From contig NZ_LXYU01000004.1 of NCBI RefSeq assembly GCF_001952075.1, positions 372,001 through 436,000 on the forward strand: a stretch of 64,000 nucleotides of DNA, read 5' to 3'. The translations under genes and the position numbers were made by a program. Below are positions 1 to 9,193 of this stretch, piece after piece (position 1 is the stretch's first letter; the number at the start of each line of letters is the position of its first letter). The notes under the pieces were generated by a model, which was given only the letters and a program-made list of their open reading frames with translations, did not search any database and was not told the DNA's origin. Source of the stretch: Ditibartonella apis. GTDB lineage: Bacteria > Pseudomonadota > Alphaproteobacteria > Rhizobiales > Rhizobiaceae.

Positions 1-514
1 CTCGCCCGAAACGAACCAGAACAACCTGCCCCGGACGCAATTCCGCAAGACCGAAACGACGGAGCGTTTCCATATGGATAAATATATCTTCGGTCCCCTC
101 GCCTCGGGTGAGAAAGCCGAACCCCTTCTCGCGATTGAACCATTTGACAATTGCGCGTTCCAAACCGCTTTCGGCTTTTACAACCACATGCGTGCGAGCC
201 GGTAATTCCGATGGATGTACTGCTGTAGAAAGGTCAATTGATTTGACCTGGATGCACTGCAGCCCCCGCTCACCTTTTTTGACCAGACATACAATGCGTG
301 CACCTTCCAGTGCAGTGTGAAAACCGTCACGTCTCATCACAGTTACATGGAGGAGGATATCCGGAACACCGGCAATATCCGGCACGATGAAACCATAACC
401 CTTGCTAACATCGAACCATTTGATGGTGCCACTCACTTCGGCAACATCTGTTGCTGCTGTTTCAGAACTATCTTGAGATGGAAGGCAGCCTTCCTCTAAA
501 TCATCGCTCGCCAT
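1..514 (-). CDS. Double cold-shock-domain protein, 3' end outside window
   Basis: The reading frame starts at an ATG at 514 and runs off the left edge, leaving 171 codons. Two cold-shock domains are visible. The first is around residues 28-93 with IKWFD at 31 and the RNP1-like KGYGFI at 38-43. The second starts near 121 with VKWFN and KGFGFL at 130-135, followed by DIFIH at 143-147. Tandem cold-shock proteins of about 190 residues are typical of Rhizobiales. They bind single-stranded RNA or DNA and are thought to melt mRNA structure. The acidic N-terminal 25 residues form an extension before domain 1. Only the last few tens of residues should be missing. The family call is secure; the specific role is not known. 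Confidence 0.85.
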   Translation of the reverse strand, partial: MASDDLEEGCLPSQDSSETAATDVAEVSGTIKWFDVSKGYGFIVPDIAGVPDILLHVTVMRRDGFHTALEGARIVCLVKKGERGLQCIQVKSIDLSTAVHPSELPARTHVVVKAESGLERAIVKWFNREKGFGFLTRGEGTEDIFIHMETLRRFGLAELRPGQVVLVRFGR

Positions 515-755
515 AATTCTCACAGTCCTGTCAATATCTTCTAATCACGAATGATTCTCTTGAACTCCAGTAAATATTGTTCACTCATTGCGACGCAAGC
601 CCCGAGAACAGGATTTCCCCAAATTGTCGACGCCTGCATAAAGAAAATCACCTGATTTCGTTTTTTTACCTCCGATTGCGATGAATGTCAGTCATGATAT
701 TCACTTTGGCTGCAAAAACCGGTAAAACTTGAAAATCAAAGAAAGTGAGAAAAAT

Positions 756-1196
756 ATGCGTTATCTACACACAATGGTTCGCGTCAAAGACCTCCAACAA
801 TCACTCCATTTCTACTGCGACATTTTCGGCCTTGAGGAAACACGGAGGATAGAAAATGAAAAAGGACGTTTTACACTTATCTATCTGGCAGCTGCTGAAG
901 ATGTAAATGCTGCTCATTCTCATCACTCTCCGGAACTTGAACTTACTTATAACTGGGACAAGGAAGACTATCAGGGGGGGCGTAATTTCGGGCATTTGGC
1001 CTATGAAGTCGACAATATTTACGAGACTTGTAAAAATTTGGCTGATCAGGGAATCGTCATCAATCGGCCGCCCCGCGACGGTCATATGGCATTTATTAAA
1101 TCACCAGACGGTATCTCCATCGAGCTCTTACAAAAAGGCGAGAAACTTCCACCACAAGAACCATGGGTTTCCATGAAGAATACTGGAACATGGTAA
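756..1196 (+). CDS. gloA: Lactoylglutathione lyase (glyoxalase I)
   Basis: 146 residues, the usual size for bacterial GloA. It isomerises the hemithioacetal of methylglyoxal and glutathione to S-lactoylglutathione in the cytoplasm. The metal ligands are recognisable as H5 (RYLHTM), E62 (LELTYN), H80 (NFGHLAY) and E123 (SIELLQ), spread over two beta-alpha-beta-beta-beta modules. The ATG at 756 is preferred over an upstream in-frame TTG at 729 because the protein then begins with the conserved MRYLHTM. It is a single gene with intergenic space on both sides. The C-terminal tail of about 20 residues after the second module is slightly longer than in E. coli. Confidence 0.93.
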   Translation: MRYLHTMVRVKDLQQSLHFYCDIFGLEETRRIENEKGRFTLIYLAAAEDVNAAHSHHSPELELTYNWDKEDYQGGRNFGHLAYEVDNIYETCKNLADQGIVINRPPRDGHMAFIKSPDGISIELLQKGEKLPPQEPWVSMKNTGTW

Positions 1197-1306
1197 AACT
1201 CGACATGAGTTTAAAATATAAACGGATTTTGTCACTGTAACTTGTAACGTAAGTCGGTTTATATTATGAAATTACTATAAATAATAAAACAGAGGGATAA
1301 ACAAAC

Positions 1307-2440
1307 ATGGCTTTCAAGCAATTGATTGCGGCAGCGATTGCTGCCACAGCACTGAATTTCAGTGCTCTCGCCGAAGACTCTATCAAAATAGGGGTATTTC
1401 TTCCGCTGACAGGGCAAAACGCATTCGGAGGACAACTGGAGCTCGAAGGCGTCGAGCTAGCCAACAAAATCAAGCCGGAAGTGCTCGGACACAAAGTCGA
1501 ACTTGTCGTTGTTGATAATAAATCCGACAAAGTTGAGGCTGCAAACGCTGTAATGAGACTTACCGCTTCCGATAAAGTCAACGGGATTATCGGAACTTAT
1601 GGTTCGTCTTTGGCACTTGCTGGTGGCGAAGTTTCAGAGCCTGCAAAAACACCGGCAATCGCGACGTCTGCAACCAACCCGCTCGTCACCCAAGGCAAAA
1701 AATATTATTTCCGTGCATGCTTTATTGACCCCTATCAGGGAGCCGGAGCAGCAACATATGCTTTCAATACGTTACATGCCAAAAAAGCGGCCATTCTGAA
1801 AGATGTTTCCAACGATTATGCAATCGGCCTCGCCAATTTCTTCGATACCTCGTTCAAAAAACTTGGCGGCGAAGTTATAGCAAACCTCAATTATAATTCG
1901 GGTGACCAGGACTTTTCGGCAGCCCTCACCCAGATTATCGCCGAACAACCGGATGTCCTTTTCATTCCGGCTTACTTTGCTGAAGGTGCGATTATCCTGA
2001 AACAGGCTCGTGAACTTGGTGCAACTTTCCGGATTATGGGCGGTGACGCCATGGATAATCCTGAAACAGTTACAATCGGAGGAAGTGCTGCCGAAGGTTT
2101 TCTTCACACAACTTTCCCATATGACGCAAATATGCCGAATATGCCTAAAGCAGCAGCTGAATTCACCAAGGATTGGAAAGCAACCTACCCTAACAAAGAA
2201 CCGAACGTAAATGCGGTTCTCGGCTACACTGCCTACATGATGTTTATGCAGGCTATTGAGAAAGCCGGCAGCGGCGACCGCGAAGCGATTACCTCCGAAC
2301 TTGCAAAGCTCAAAGACTTCGAGACACCGATCGGAGCTATGACTATGGATAAAAACCATAATCCTGAAATTCCGATCGGCGTTATCGAGATCAAGGATGG
2401 AAAACGCGTTTATCTCGGTGAAGTTAAGCCCGCTCTATAA
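1307..2440 (+). CDS. livK: Branched-chain amino-acid-type ABC transporter, periplasmic binding protein
   Basis: 377 residues with a clear Sec signal peptide (K4, a hydrophobic run, cleavage likely after ALA near residue 22). The mature part begins SIKIGVFLPLTGQNA, the opening strand of the Peripla_BP_6/LivJ fold. It captures an amino acid in the periplasm for the LivHMGF importer encoded just downstream. Ligand specificity cannot be read from the sequence: members of this family bind Leu/Ile/Val, other amino acids, urea or amides. A purine-rich ribosome site lies before the ATG at 1307. The gap to livH is 112 bp and contains a strong hairpin, an arrangement often seen after highly expressed binding-protein genes. 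Confidence 0.9.
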   Translation: MAFKQLIAAAIAATALNFSALAEDSIKIGVFLPLTGQNAFGGQLELEGVELANKIKPEVLGHKVELVVVDNKSDKVEAANAVMRLTASDKVNGIIGTYGSSLALAGGEVSEPAKTPAIATSATNPLVTQGKKYYFRACFIDPYQGAGAATYAFNTLHAKKAAILKDVSNDYAIGLANFFDTSFKKLGGEVIANLNYNSGDQDFSAALTQIIAEQPDVLFIPAYFAEGAIILKQARELGATFRIMGGDAMDNPETVTIGGSAAEGFLHTTFPYDANMPNMPKAAAEFTKDWKATYPNKEPNVNAVLGYTAYMMFMQAIEKAGSGDREAITSELAKLKDFETPIGAMTMDKNHNPEIPIGVIEIKDGKRVYLGEVKPAL

Positions 2441-2460
2441 ACGAAAAATCTGTTAAAAAA

Positions 2461-2497
2461 CAATCATCCGGCCGAATAAAACTCGACCGGATGATTG
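2461..2497 (+). promoter_or_regulatory. Intra-operon stem-loop between livK and livH
   Basis: Perfect 11-bp inverted repeat: CAATCATCCGG at 2461-2471 and CCGGATGATTG at 2487-2497, with a 15-base loop. No run of T follows, so it is not a standard terminator. It more likely protects the livK mRNA 3' end or lowers expression of the permease genes. Confidence 0.6.
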
Positions 2498-2552
2498 AAG
2501 TTATATATGAGCTTCTCCAATCAACCCTCTATGACATCAGGAAGGCTTAGAC

Positions 2553-3629
2553 ATGGGCACGGAAATGTTCATCCAACATTTCTTTAATGCTTTGGCGTTA
2601 GGGGCGCTTTATGGTCTGATAGCCATTGGCTACACAATGGTTTACGGCATCTTACGCCTTATCAATTTCGCGCATGGCGACATTTTTATGCTTGGCGCCT
2701 ATTTTGTTTTTTTCTCTACTATAAGTTTCATGCCTGCCTGGGCGGCAGTGCTTCTGATTATACTCGCTATTCTTGTTTATTATTCCGTCTTCATCGGCTT
2801 TAAAACACGCATTAAATCCTATTGGGCAGCACTTTTCATTATTCTTATTCTGGCACTTGCCTATTACAGTTTTATTCATCCGCAGGATTTTACACCTATC
2901 TGGCTACTTGCCGTCTGTTTTGCGGTCTTTGTTACCAGTGCCGGAGGTATTGCAGTCGACCGTATCGCTTACCGTCCTTTACGCGATGCCCCGCGTATTT
3001 CAGCGCTTATCAGTGCAATTGGCATGTCGTTTCTTATCGAAAATCTCGCAACCGTTTTGTTCACTGGCGTGCCAAAAAGCGTCAAACAACCCGAACTGCT
3101 GGTAACTCCCATCCAATGGCATTTTGGAGAAGGTGCTCAAGGCATCATCCGCATCGTTCCAATGGCTCTGATCGTTCCCATTGTTTCACTATTGCTTGTT
3201 GTTCTTCTCTTATGGATTATCAATAAAACCAAACCGGGTTTGGCCATGCGAGCAATTTCGCGCGATATCGAAACCACCCGATTGATGGGCGTCTCGGTCG
3301 ATAAGATTATTGCATTTACGTTCGGCCTCGGATCTGCGCTTGCTGCAATAGCCGGTATCATGTGGGCACTCAGATACCCTCAAATCAACCCGTATATGGG
3401 CGTTATTCCCGGGTTAAAAGCGTTCATTGCCGCAGTTATTGGTGGCATCGGTTCTGTTGAAGGTGCAATGCTTGGAGGATTGCTTTTAGGTTTTATAGAA
3501 ATCATGATCATCGCATTTTTCCCGTCACTTTCCGGCTACCGTGATGCGTTTGCTTTTATCATGCTCATCATGATCCTGCTCGTCATGCCGACCGGACTTA
3601 TGGGTAAGAAAAGCGAGGAAAAAATTTGA
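2553..3629 (+). CDS. livH: ABC transporter permease LivH-type
   Basis: 358 residues with about nine hydrophobic helices. The N-terminal ALALGALYGLIAIGYTMVYG and INFAHGD stretch is diagnostic of the LivH/BPD_transp_2 family. An extra segment around residues 55-105, containing two added hydrophobic stretches, makes it longer than the roughly 300-residue E. coli LivH. The ribosome site AGGAAGG precedes the ATG at 2553. The stop overlaps the livM start by 4 bp, indicating translational coupling. It forms one half of the inner-membrane channel for the livK-bound substrate. Confidence 0.92.
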   Translation: MGTEMFIQHFFNALALGALYGLIAIGYTMVYGILRLINFAHGDIFMLGAYFVFFSTISFMPAWAAVLLIILAILVYYSVFIGFKTRIKSYWAALFIILILALAYYSFIHPQDFTPIWLLAVCFAVFVTSAGGIAVDRIAYRPLRDAPRISALISAIGMSFLIENLATVLFTGVPKSVKQPELLVTPIQWHFGEGAQGIIRIVPMALIVPIVSLLLVVLLLWIINKTKPGLAMRAISRDIETTRLMGVSVDKIIAFTFGLGSALAAIAGIMWALRYPQINPYMGVIPGLKAFIAAVIGGIGSVEGAMLGGLLLGFIEIMIIAFFPSLSGYRDAFAFIMLIMILLVMPTGLMGKKSEEKI

Positions 3630-4687
3630 TGTCAAAATCCTCACAAATTATCCTTTCACTGATTTCGATCGGCTGCCTTATTGCGTTTTTGTTTTATGCG
3701 CAGAACCATTTTGATGCTTATACTGTGCGCATTTTGAACCTCATTGCAATCAATGCGATTCTGGCTGTATCACTCAATCTTATATATGGTTTTACCGGAA
3801 TGTTCTCTTTAGGACATGCCGGATTTATGGCTATTGGCGCTTATGTTTGTGCTATCTTGCTTTTATCACCCGAACAAAAGCAGATGATGTGGATTTTGCA
3901 GCCAATGTTCGGTCCAATCCAGAATCTGCAAGTACCGTTTTTCTTTGCTGTTATTTTGGGCGGCATATGCGCTGCTGTTCTCGGCCTTGTCATTGCCCTA
4001 CCGGTTTTGCGCCTGGGTGGGGATTACCTTGGCATTGCAACACTTGGATTTGCCGAAATTATACGTGTTGTCATTACCAATGCGACGCCGATCACGAATG
4101 GCTCGCTTGGCATAAAAGGTATACCGCAATATGGCAATTTATGGTGGAACTATGGCTGGCTTGCGTTCACTGTCGCCTTTATTGTGCTGCTTTTAAAAAG
4201 CAACACAGGAAACGCTCTTTGCGCAATACGAGATGACGAGATTGCTGCAAAAACTATGGGCGTTAACACGTTTTTCTACCGGTCATTGTCTTTCACAATC
4301 GGTGCATTTTTCGCCGGCGTCGGAGGTGCACTGACTGCAGCGCTTATTTCAACAATCGATCCCAAAATGTTCAATTTTCTTTTGACATTCAATATTTTGA
4401 TGATCGTTGTTGCCGGTGGCCTCGGTTCGATTACCGGTAGCATCATTGGTAGTGTCATCATTACCGTGATGCTGGAATGGTTACGCATTGTCGAGCAACC
4501 GATTAATTTCGGATTCATTCATATTCCTGGAATTCCGGGGCTTAGAATGGTCATTTTTTCGATATTGCTCATGGGCATAATCCTGTTTTGGAGAAGTGGC
4601 TTGCTCGGCACACGTGAATTTTCCTGGAATGGAATTTACCGCTTTTTCAAAAAACGTTCCGAGGTGAAGAGCGGAGATCAATCATGA
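3626..4687 (+). CDS. livM: ABC transporter permease LivM-type
   Basis: 353 residues, a multi-spanning inner-membrane protein. The LivM signature is visible as LNLIYGFTGMFSLGHAGFMA near residues 50-70, followed by the EAA-like cytoplasmic loop around RDDEIAAKTMGVN. It starts 4 bp inside livH and its stop overlaps livG by 4 bp. It is the second channel subunit, partner of LivH. The C-terminal end after the last helix is basic and cytoplasmic. Confidence 0.92.
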   Translation: MMSKSSQIILSLISIGCLIAFLFYAQNHFDAYTVRILNLIAINAILAVSLNLIYGFTGMFSLGHAGFMAIGAYVCAILLLSPEQKQMMWILQPMFGPIQNLQVPFFFAVILGGICAAVLGLVIALPVLRLGGDYLGIATLGFAEIIRVVITNATPITNGSLGIKGIPQYGNLWWNYGWLAFTVAFIVLLLKSNTGNALCAIRDDEIAAKTMGVNTFFYRSLSFTIGAFFAGVGGALTAALISTIDPKMFNFLLTFNILMIVVAGGLGSITGSIIGSVIITVMLEWLRIVEQPINFGFIHIPGIPGLRMVIFSILLMGIILFWRSGLLGTREFSWNGIYRFFKKRSEVKSGDQS

Positions 4688-5466
4688 GTGACACGATATT
4701 GAACCTTGATCATGTCACAATGCGCTTCGGCGGATTAACGGCAGTCAATGACATCAACATCGCTATTGAACGGGGAAGCATCGCAGGCCTCATTGGCCCT
4801 AACGGTGCCGGTAAAACCACCGTTTTCAACATGATTTCGGGCTTTTACACCCCGACAAGTGGCACAATTACATTTGATGGGGAAAAAGTCTCAGGTCTTC
4901 ACCCCAATGTTGTTTGCAAACGTCACATTGCCCGCACATTCCAAAACATCCGCTTGTTTACCGGATTGAGCGTTTTGCAAAATGTCATGGTTGGGGCGCA
5001 TGTGCGCCAAAAAAGCCCGTGGTTTGCTAGCGCCCTATTCATCCCTTCGGCAGTGAGAGAAGAAAAACACATTCGTGAACAAGCACTTGAACTTTTGGAT
5101 CGAGTTCACCTTGCTGACCTTGCTGACCAGCCTGCAACAGCGCTCCCCTACGGCGCTCAAAGACGTCTGGAAATCGCCCGTGCTTTGGCAACCGAACCGG
5201 AATTGTTGCTTCTTGATGAACCGGCAGCCGGTATGAACCCTCAGGAGAGTGAAGAATTACGCGCCTTTATTTCAAAAATAAGGGAAGAATTCCGACTTAC
5301 TATTCTGCTCATCGAACACGATATGCGCGTTGTCATGGGGCTATGTAACCACATTTGGGTTCTAGAATATGGCGCACTTATTGCAAATGGAACTCCGGAC
5401 GAAATCCGCAACAATCAAAAAGTTATCGAAGCCTATCTTGGCGGAGAAATTCATGAATATTCTTGA
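4684..5466 (+). CDS. livG: ABC transporter ATPase LivG-type
   Basis: 260 residues, a complete ABC ATPase. The Walker A GPNGAGKTT is at residues 38-46. The signature region is the divergent LPYGAQRRLEIARAL usual for LivG, and Walker B with its catalytic glutamate is LLLLDEPAAGMNP. The C-terminal AYLGGE is the usual LivG ending. It pairs with LivF to energise the importer. The start overlaps livM (ATGA). Confidence 0.93.
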   Translation: MSDTILNLDHVTMRFGGLTAVNDINIAIERGSIAGLIGPNGAGKTTVFNMISGFYTPTSGTITFDGEKVSGLHPNVVCKRHIARTFQNIRLFTGLSVLQNVMVGAHVRQKSPWFASALFIPSAVREEKHIREQALELLDRVHLADLADQPATALPYGAQRRLEIARALATEPELLLLDEPAAGMNPQESEELRAFISKIREEFRLTILLIEHDMRVVMGLCNHIWVLEYGALIANGTPDEIRNNQKVIEAYLGGEIHEYS

Positions 5467-6163
5467 GATTAACGACCTTCGTGTGAATTATGGGGCAATC
5501 AAAGCCGTACAAGGCTTATCCATGTCTATCAAGGAAGGCTCGATTGTCACATTGATTGGAGCAAATGGCGCAGGAAAAAGCAGTACAGTCCGCTCGATCG
5601 CGGGGCTCAACAAATCGGTGACCGGTGAAATCATCTATAAAGGTGAAAATATCCTCGGAAAACAGCCTGAAGAAATCCTGAAAAAGGGAATTGCCTTGAG
5701 CCCCGAAGGACGCCGTATCATGCCACATTTGACCGTTTTGGAAAATCTGGAACTCGGTGCTTATATCCGCAAAGACAAAGACGGAATCAAGCGGGATATC
5801 GAATGGATTTTTGATCTTTTCCCAAGGCTCCGCGAACGGTCGAAACAATTAGGCGGAACAATGTCGGGCGGTGAACAGCAGATGCTTGCGGTCGGACGGG
5901 CACTTATGAGCAATCCCGAACTTGTCATGCTTGACGAGCCGTCTTTGGGCCTTGCCCCCATTCTCGTTCAGGAAATTTTCTCTATAATCCGGAAAATCAA
6001 CGAGATGGGCAAAACAGTGCTGCTTATTGAACAGAATGCATTTGCTGCATTATCGGTCGCCAACTATGCGTATATTCTGGAAGTTGGTAAAATCATTCTC
6101 GAGGGTGAAGGCAAAACTATGCTCAAAGACCCGCGGGTGAAAGCAGCTTATCTCGGAGGGTGA
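5453..6163 (+). CDS. livF: ABC transporter ATPase LivF-type
   Basis: 236 residues. I chose the ATG at 5453 (MNILEINDLRVNYG) because LivF proteins begin this way; an upstream in-frame start would put an unrelated 28-residue extension inside livG. The Walker A GANGAGKSS is at 36-44, the signature is MSGGEQQMLAVGRAL, and Walker B is LVMLDEPSLGLAP. The start lies 14 bp inside livG. It is the last gene of the five-gene import operon. Confidence 0.93.
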   Translation: MNILEINDLRVNYGAIKAVQGLSMSIKEGSIVTLIGANGAGKSSTVRSIAGLNKSVTGEIIYKGENILGKQPEEILKKGIALSPEGRRIMPHLTVLENLELGAYIRKDKDGIKRDIEWIFDLFPRLRERSKQLGGTMSGGEQQMLAVGRALMSNPELVMLDEPSLGLAPILVQEIFSIIRKINEMGKTVLLIEQNAFAALSVANYAYILEVGKIILEGEGKTMLKDPRVKAAYLGG

Positions 6164-6699
6164 CAATCCTGTCCCCCGTTTAACCGGCTTATCCTGAAAT
6201 AAATTAGCACTCCGAATTTGACCGCCATTTTTGTAATGCGACAATTAGAGCTCTATTGTTGCCAGACACGGAGTTAGCTACTCGGTTTATTTTATCGGTA
6301 TGAGAAAGTCGATCACCAGTTGTTTAGATAATTTTCGAAAGCGATGGCCTTTATCTTGATATGAAATATTGCGAGGCTATGTTGATGTTTCAATGTGGAA
6401 AATCTCACCGGTAAAACACCGACAAACGTTGAACCACACCCTAATTGAATACGTCAACAAGCCCAACTTTTTTACCGGTCTTATTTGAGAATCTTGAAAC
6501 TGTCCTTAATCCCGTTTATTGACAATCTCATATTGTTAATATTTAATTATAACAAACACTCATAACTTACTGATAATACGTGTTTTTATTGATTCAAAAA
6601 TTTATCGAATCCCTAAGACCAAAGCTTTTGGACCGTTAAGCAACTGATATTTCATTCCCTTGCCAGATAGCTTTCATTGTTGAATACGCGACACGTAGG
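6164..6699. other. Gene-free spacer between livF and gatA
   Basis: Convergent intergenic region of about 540 bp, AT-rich with several near-homopolymer runs. I see no coding region with family-like sequence and no strong T-tailed hairpin for livF. Only the gatA terminator at its right edge is supported. Confidence 0.5.
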
Positions 6700-6733
6700 C
6701 AAATAAAAACACGGCAAGGAAGTTGCCGTGTTC
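6700..6733 (-). terminator. Rho-independent terminator after gatA
   Basis: Read on the minus strand, a perfect 10-bp stem AACACGGCAA / TTGCCGTGTT (arms 6723-6732 and 6708-6717) with a 5-base loop is followed by TTTATTT. It sits about 50 bp beyond the gatA stop. Confidence 0.85.
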
Positions 6734-6780
6734 AACAGATTTAATAGCGAATGCCGATATCGGCAGATATCAACGATTGC

Positions 6781-8262
6781 TTACCACCATTTTTCGGGAG
6801 AAAACTTTCCAGCCGCCTGTTCAATAACATTGGCAGTCTGGAACAATTGTTCCTCACCAAAAGGCTTGCCAATAAGCTGCAAACCTAAAGGTAGCCCGTC
6901 CTTTGAAAGTCCGGCCGGTAAAGAAATTCCCGGAAGTCCTGCCATATTTACCGTAACCGTAAAAATATCATTGAGATACATAGCTACAGGATCGTTTTTC
7001 AATTTTTTATCGGCAATTCCGAACGCCGCAGTAGGTGTGGCAGGAGTCAAAATAGCATCAACGCCGGCGTCAAAACATTTATCAAAATCTTGTTTGATGA
7101 GCGTGCGAACCTTTTGTGCTTTTAGATAATAGGCATCGTAATAACCGGCTGACAACACATAAGTGCCGATGAGAATACGCCGTTTGACTTCGTGCCCGAA
7201 ACCTTCGGAACGCGTGTTTTCATACATTTCGATAATATCTTTGCCGGGTACCCGAAGTCCGTAACGTACACCATCGTAGCGGGCAAGGTTGGATGATGCT
7301 TCCGCGGGTGCGACGATGTAATAGGCAGGCAATGCGTACTTGGTATGAGGAAGCGAAATATTGACGATTTCAGCCCCGGCCTCTTTCAACCAATCTATGC
7401 CTTTTTGCCAAAGTGCCATTATCTCTTCCGACATACCGTCAACCTGATATTCCTTAGGAATACCGATTTTCATGCCTCTAACCGATTTTCCGATAGATGC
7501 TTCATAATCGGGAACCGGCAGATCAACCGAAGTCGAATCCTTCTCGTCAAATGACGCCATGGATTTCAACAAAATGGCGCAATCCCGCACGTCACGGCCA
7601 ATAGGGCCAGCTTGATCAAGCGAAGAAGCAAAAGCGATAATTCCCCAACGCGAGCAACGTCCATAGGTTGGCTTGATGCCGACAGTACCGGTAAATGCAG
7701 CAGGTTGACGAATGGAACCGCCAGTATCGGTTGCCGTCGCACCAGCGCACAAACGAGCAGCAACAGCGGCAGCCGATCCGCCGGAAGAACCACCGGGCAC
7801 CAATTTTTCTTCCGAACCTTTGGCGCGCCACGGATTGACAACGGGACCGTAATAGGATGTCTCATTGGACGATCCCATTGCAAACTCATCCATGTTGAGT
7901 TTCCCGAGCATAACCGCACCGTCAGCCCAGAGATTACTTGTTACAGTCGACTCATATTTCGGTTTGAAGTTGTCAAGGATATGAGAACACGCCTGGGTGT
8001 GGATATCATAGGTTGCGTAAAGGTCTTTCACGCCAAGCGGGATCCCTTCAAGTGCACCTGCCTTATTTTGAGCAAATCTTTCATCGGAGGCTTTTGCCAT
8101 CTTTCGTGCGTGATCGGCTGTTACCGAAACATAGGCATTGATAGCAGGATTGGATGCTTCAATGGCATGGATATATGCATCCGCAAGTTCTGTTGCCTTG
8201 AAGTCGCCCTTTTTGAGCGCGTCACGAGCCTCGGCTATTGTCAGCTTCGTCAAATCGGTCAT
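6781..8262 (-). CDS. gatA: Aspartyl/glutamyl-tRNA amidotransferase subunit A
   Basis: 493 residues from the ATG at 8262 ([14 protein letters not shown]). An in-frame ATG four codons upstream is less likely. It is the amidase-signature subunit of GatCAB, which releases ammonia from glutamine to convert Glu-tRNA(Gln) or Asp-tRNA(Asn) to the amide form. The Lys-Ser-Ser triad is intact: K79 (PLGVKD), S159 (PGGSSGGS) and S183 (DTGGSIRQ). It lies 30 bp downstream of gatC in the same operon. gatB is not in the window, as is common in Rhizobiales. Length is normal. Confidence 0.96.
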   Translation of the reverse strand: MTDLTKLTIAEARDALKKGDFKATELADAYIHAIEASNPAINAYVSVTADHARKMAKASDERFAQNKAGALEGIPLGVKDLYATYDIHTQACSHILDNFKPKYESTVTSNLWADGAVMLGKLNMDEFAMGSSNETSYYGPVVNPWRAKGSEEKLVPGGSSGGSAAAVAARLCAGATATDTGGSIRQPAAFTGTVGIKPTYGRCSRWGIIAFASSLDQAGPIGRDVRDCAILLKSMASFDEKDSTSVDLPVPDYEASIGKSVRGMKIGIPKEYQVDGMSEEIMALWQKGIDWLKEAGAEIVNISLPHTKYALPAYYIVAPAEASSNLARYDGVRYGLRVPGKDIIEMYENTRSEGFGHEVKRRILIGTYVLSAGYYDAYYLKAQKVRTLIKQDFDKCFDAGVDAILTPATPTAAFGIADKKLKNDPVAMYLNDIFTVTVNMAGLPGISLPAGLSKDGLPLGLQLIGKPFGEEQLFQTANVIEQAAGKFSPEKWW

Positions 8263-8292
8263 ATCATGCCTCAAAAATAAATATTCAAATTG

Positions 8293-8580
8293 CTATTCGA
8301 TAACTTTTGGAACGAGGAAAAAATTGTCTTCGCTCAAAGGTGCATTGGCGACAATATCGGCCGCTTTGTTTCCGTCAGTGACCACATCTTCACGTGTACG
8401 CAAAGTCATCGGAATGACAGATGTCAAAGGCTCGACATTGTCGACATTGACTTCGTCAAGCTGCTCGACAAATCCCAAAATAGCGTTCAACTCTTTTGCC
8501 ATACGTTCTGTTTCGTCATCTTTCACAGCAATACGCGAAAGACGGGCAACACGTTTGACCGTTTTAATATCTACAGACAT
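8293..8580 (-). CDS. gatC: Aspartyl/glutamyl-tRNA amidotransferase subunit C
   Basis: 95 residues, the normal GatC length. The sequence starts [19 protein letters not shown], with the family pattern of two N-terminal helices and a C-terminal segment ending LVPKVIE. GatC wraps around GatA and stabilises the GatCAB complex. It precedes gatA. Its first 42 codons and its upstream region are repeated in decayed form at 10300-10423, so the gene sits at one edge of an insertion-duplication. Confidence 0.95.
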   Translation of the reverse strand: MSVDIKTVKRVARLSRIAVKDDETERMAKELNAILGFVEQLDEVNVDNVEPLTSVIPMTLRTREDVVTDGNKAADIVANAPLSEDNFFLVPKVIE

Positions 8581-8895
8581 TAGGTAAATCCCGTATGAAA
8601 GACATTTTGTATAATGAAGCTATACAAGCCGAAGCCCTTAAGAGCAAGAAAAGACGTGCAGAAATTGAGCGTTTCACCGACTTTTGGTATTTCTAAAACT
8701 TTTTTTCCATCTGCAACGCCAAGAACGAAGCGTTCCGGTCTTTGATCAAGAGAAGGAAAAGCGCTCCGATAGCGTGGAATCGCGGTCTTAAAATAAGACT
8801 ATATTCCAATTAAAGTCGGCGACAGCTCCCCCATGACATAAATGTTGCCAATGACAACCACCCCTATTTCTGAAGCATAAATCCGTTATCAATTT
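8455..8895. repeat. Left copy of the gatC / MBL-hydrolase junction duplication
   Basis: This stretch aligns with 10300-10745 over its full length in the same orientation. It covers the 5' part of gatC, the short intergenic spacer and the 3' third of the MBL hydrolase gene. The spacer and the first 20 or so codons of gatC are nearly identical between copies; the outer parts have diverged. In this copy gatC is intact and the hydrolase part is broken. Confidence 0.8.
8658..8895 (-). pseudogene. Decayed 3' fragment of the MBL-fold hydrolase gene
   Basis: On the minus strand the fragment can be read as FPSLDQRPERFVLGV followed by IPKVGETLNF. This matches the C-terminus of the intact protein at 10501-11205 ([15 protein letters not shown] ... 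[10 protein letters not shown]). The metal-site CHWG of the intact protein is replaced by PRYR here. The stop codon is also lost (TGC instead of TGA), and farther upstream the similarity continues only at the nucleotide level with indels. Divergence from the intact copy is considerable, so this is either an old duplicate or a fragment from a related genome. Confidence 0.75.
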
Positions 8896-9052
8896 TCTAT
8901 CGTCAGAGCTTTCAAACCAAGTGGTAATTGATGGTTCAGGGGTGGTGCCATGGTTAACCCGTGCGTGCAGACAAACTGTTTCGGGTAGAGGACGACAATG
9001 AGCCAGAATTTTTGTAAGTTAAATCTTACTTATCCTTGACGTGTCTTTCCCA
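8896..9052. other. Unassigned spacer inside the disrupted gatC/MBL interval
   Basis: No open frame or family-like sequence was recognised between the hydrolase remnant and the end of the beta-propeller gene. It may be further decayed insert DNA. Confidence 0.4.
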
Positions 9053-9080
9053 TTCAAAAATCAGGCAAAAACGCCTGCAA
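9053..9080 (-). terminator. Possible terminator after the beta-propeller gene
   Basis: On the minus strand a short stem (CAGGC/GCCTG, arms 9073-9077 and 9062-9066) with a 6-base loop is followed by ATTTTTG. It lies about 115 bp beyond the stop at 9194. The stem is short, so this is tentative. Confidence 0.4.
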
Positions 9081-9193
9081 TAAGAATGGTGATAGAGTTA
9101 TTAAGATTGGCTAATCATCCTTATTGTATTGACCTTGCCGGTTATATTGATTTTGCCGGTAAACATTGAAGTTCAATTTTTAAGAATTTGATA

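Noticed and set aside
1772..2359. 195-codon minus-strand frame inside livK
   Set aside because: Antisense to a clear coding gene, Cys- and Phe-rich noise, no ribosome site.
7612..8280. 222-codon plus-strand frame opposite gatA
   Set aside because: It lies fully inside gatA on the other strand, has no family-like sequence and is a by-product of gatA codon use.
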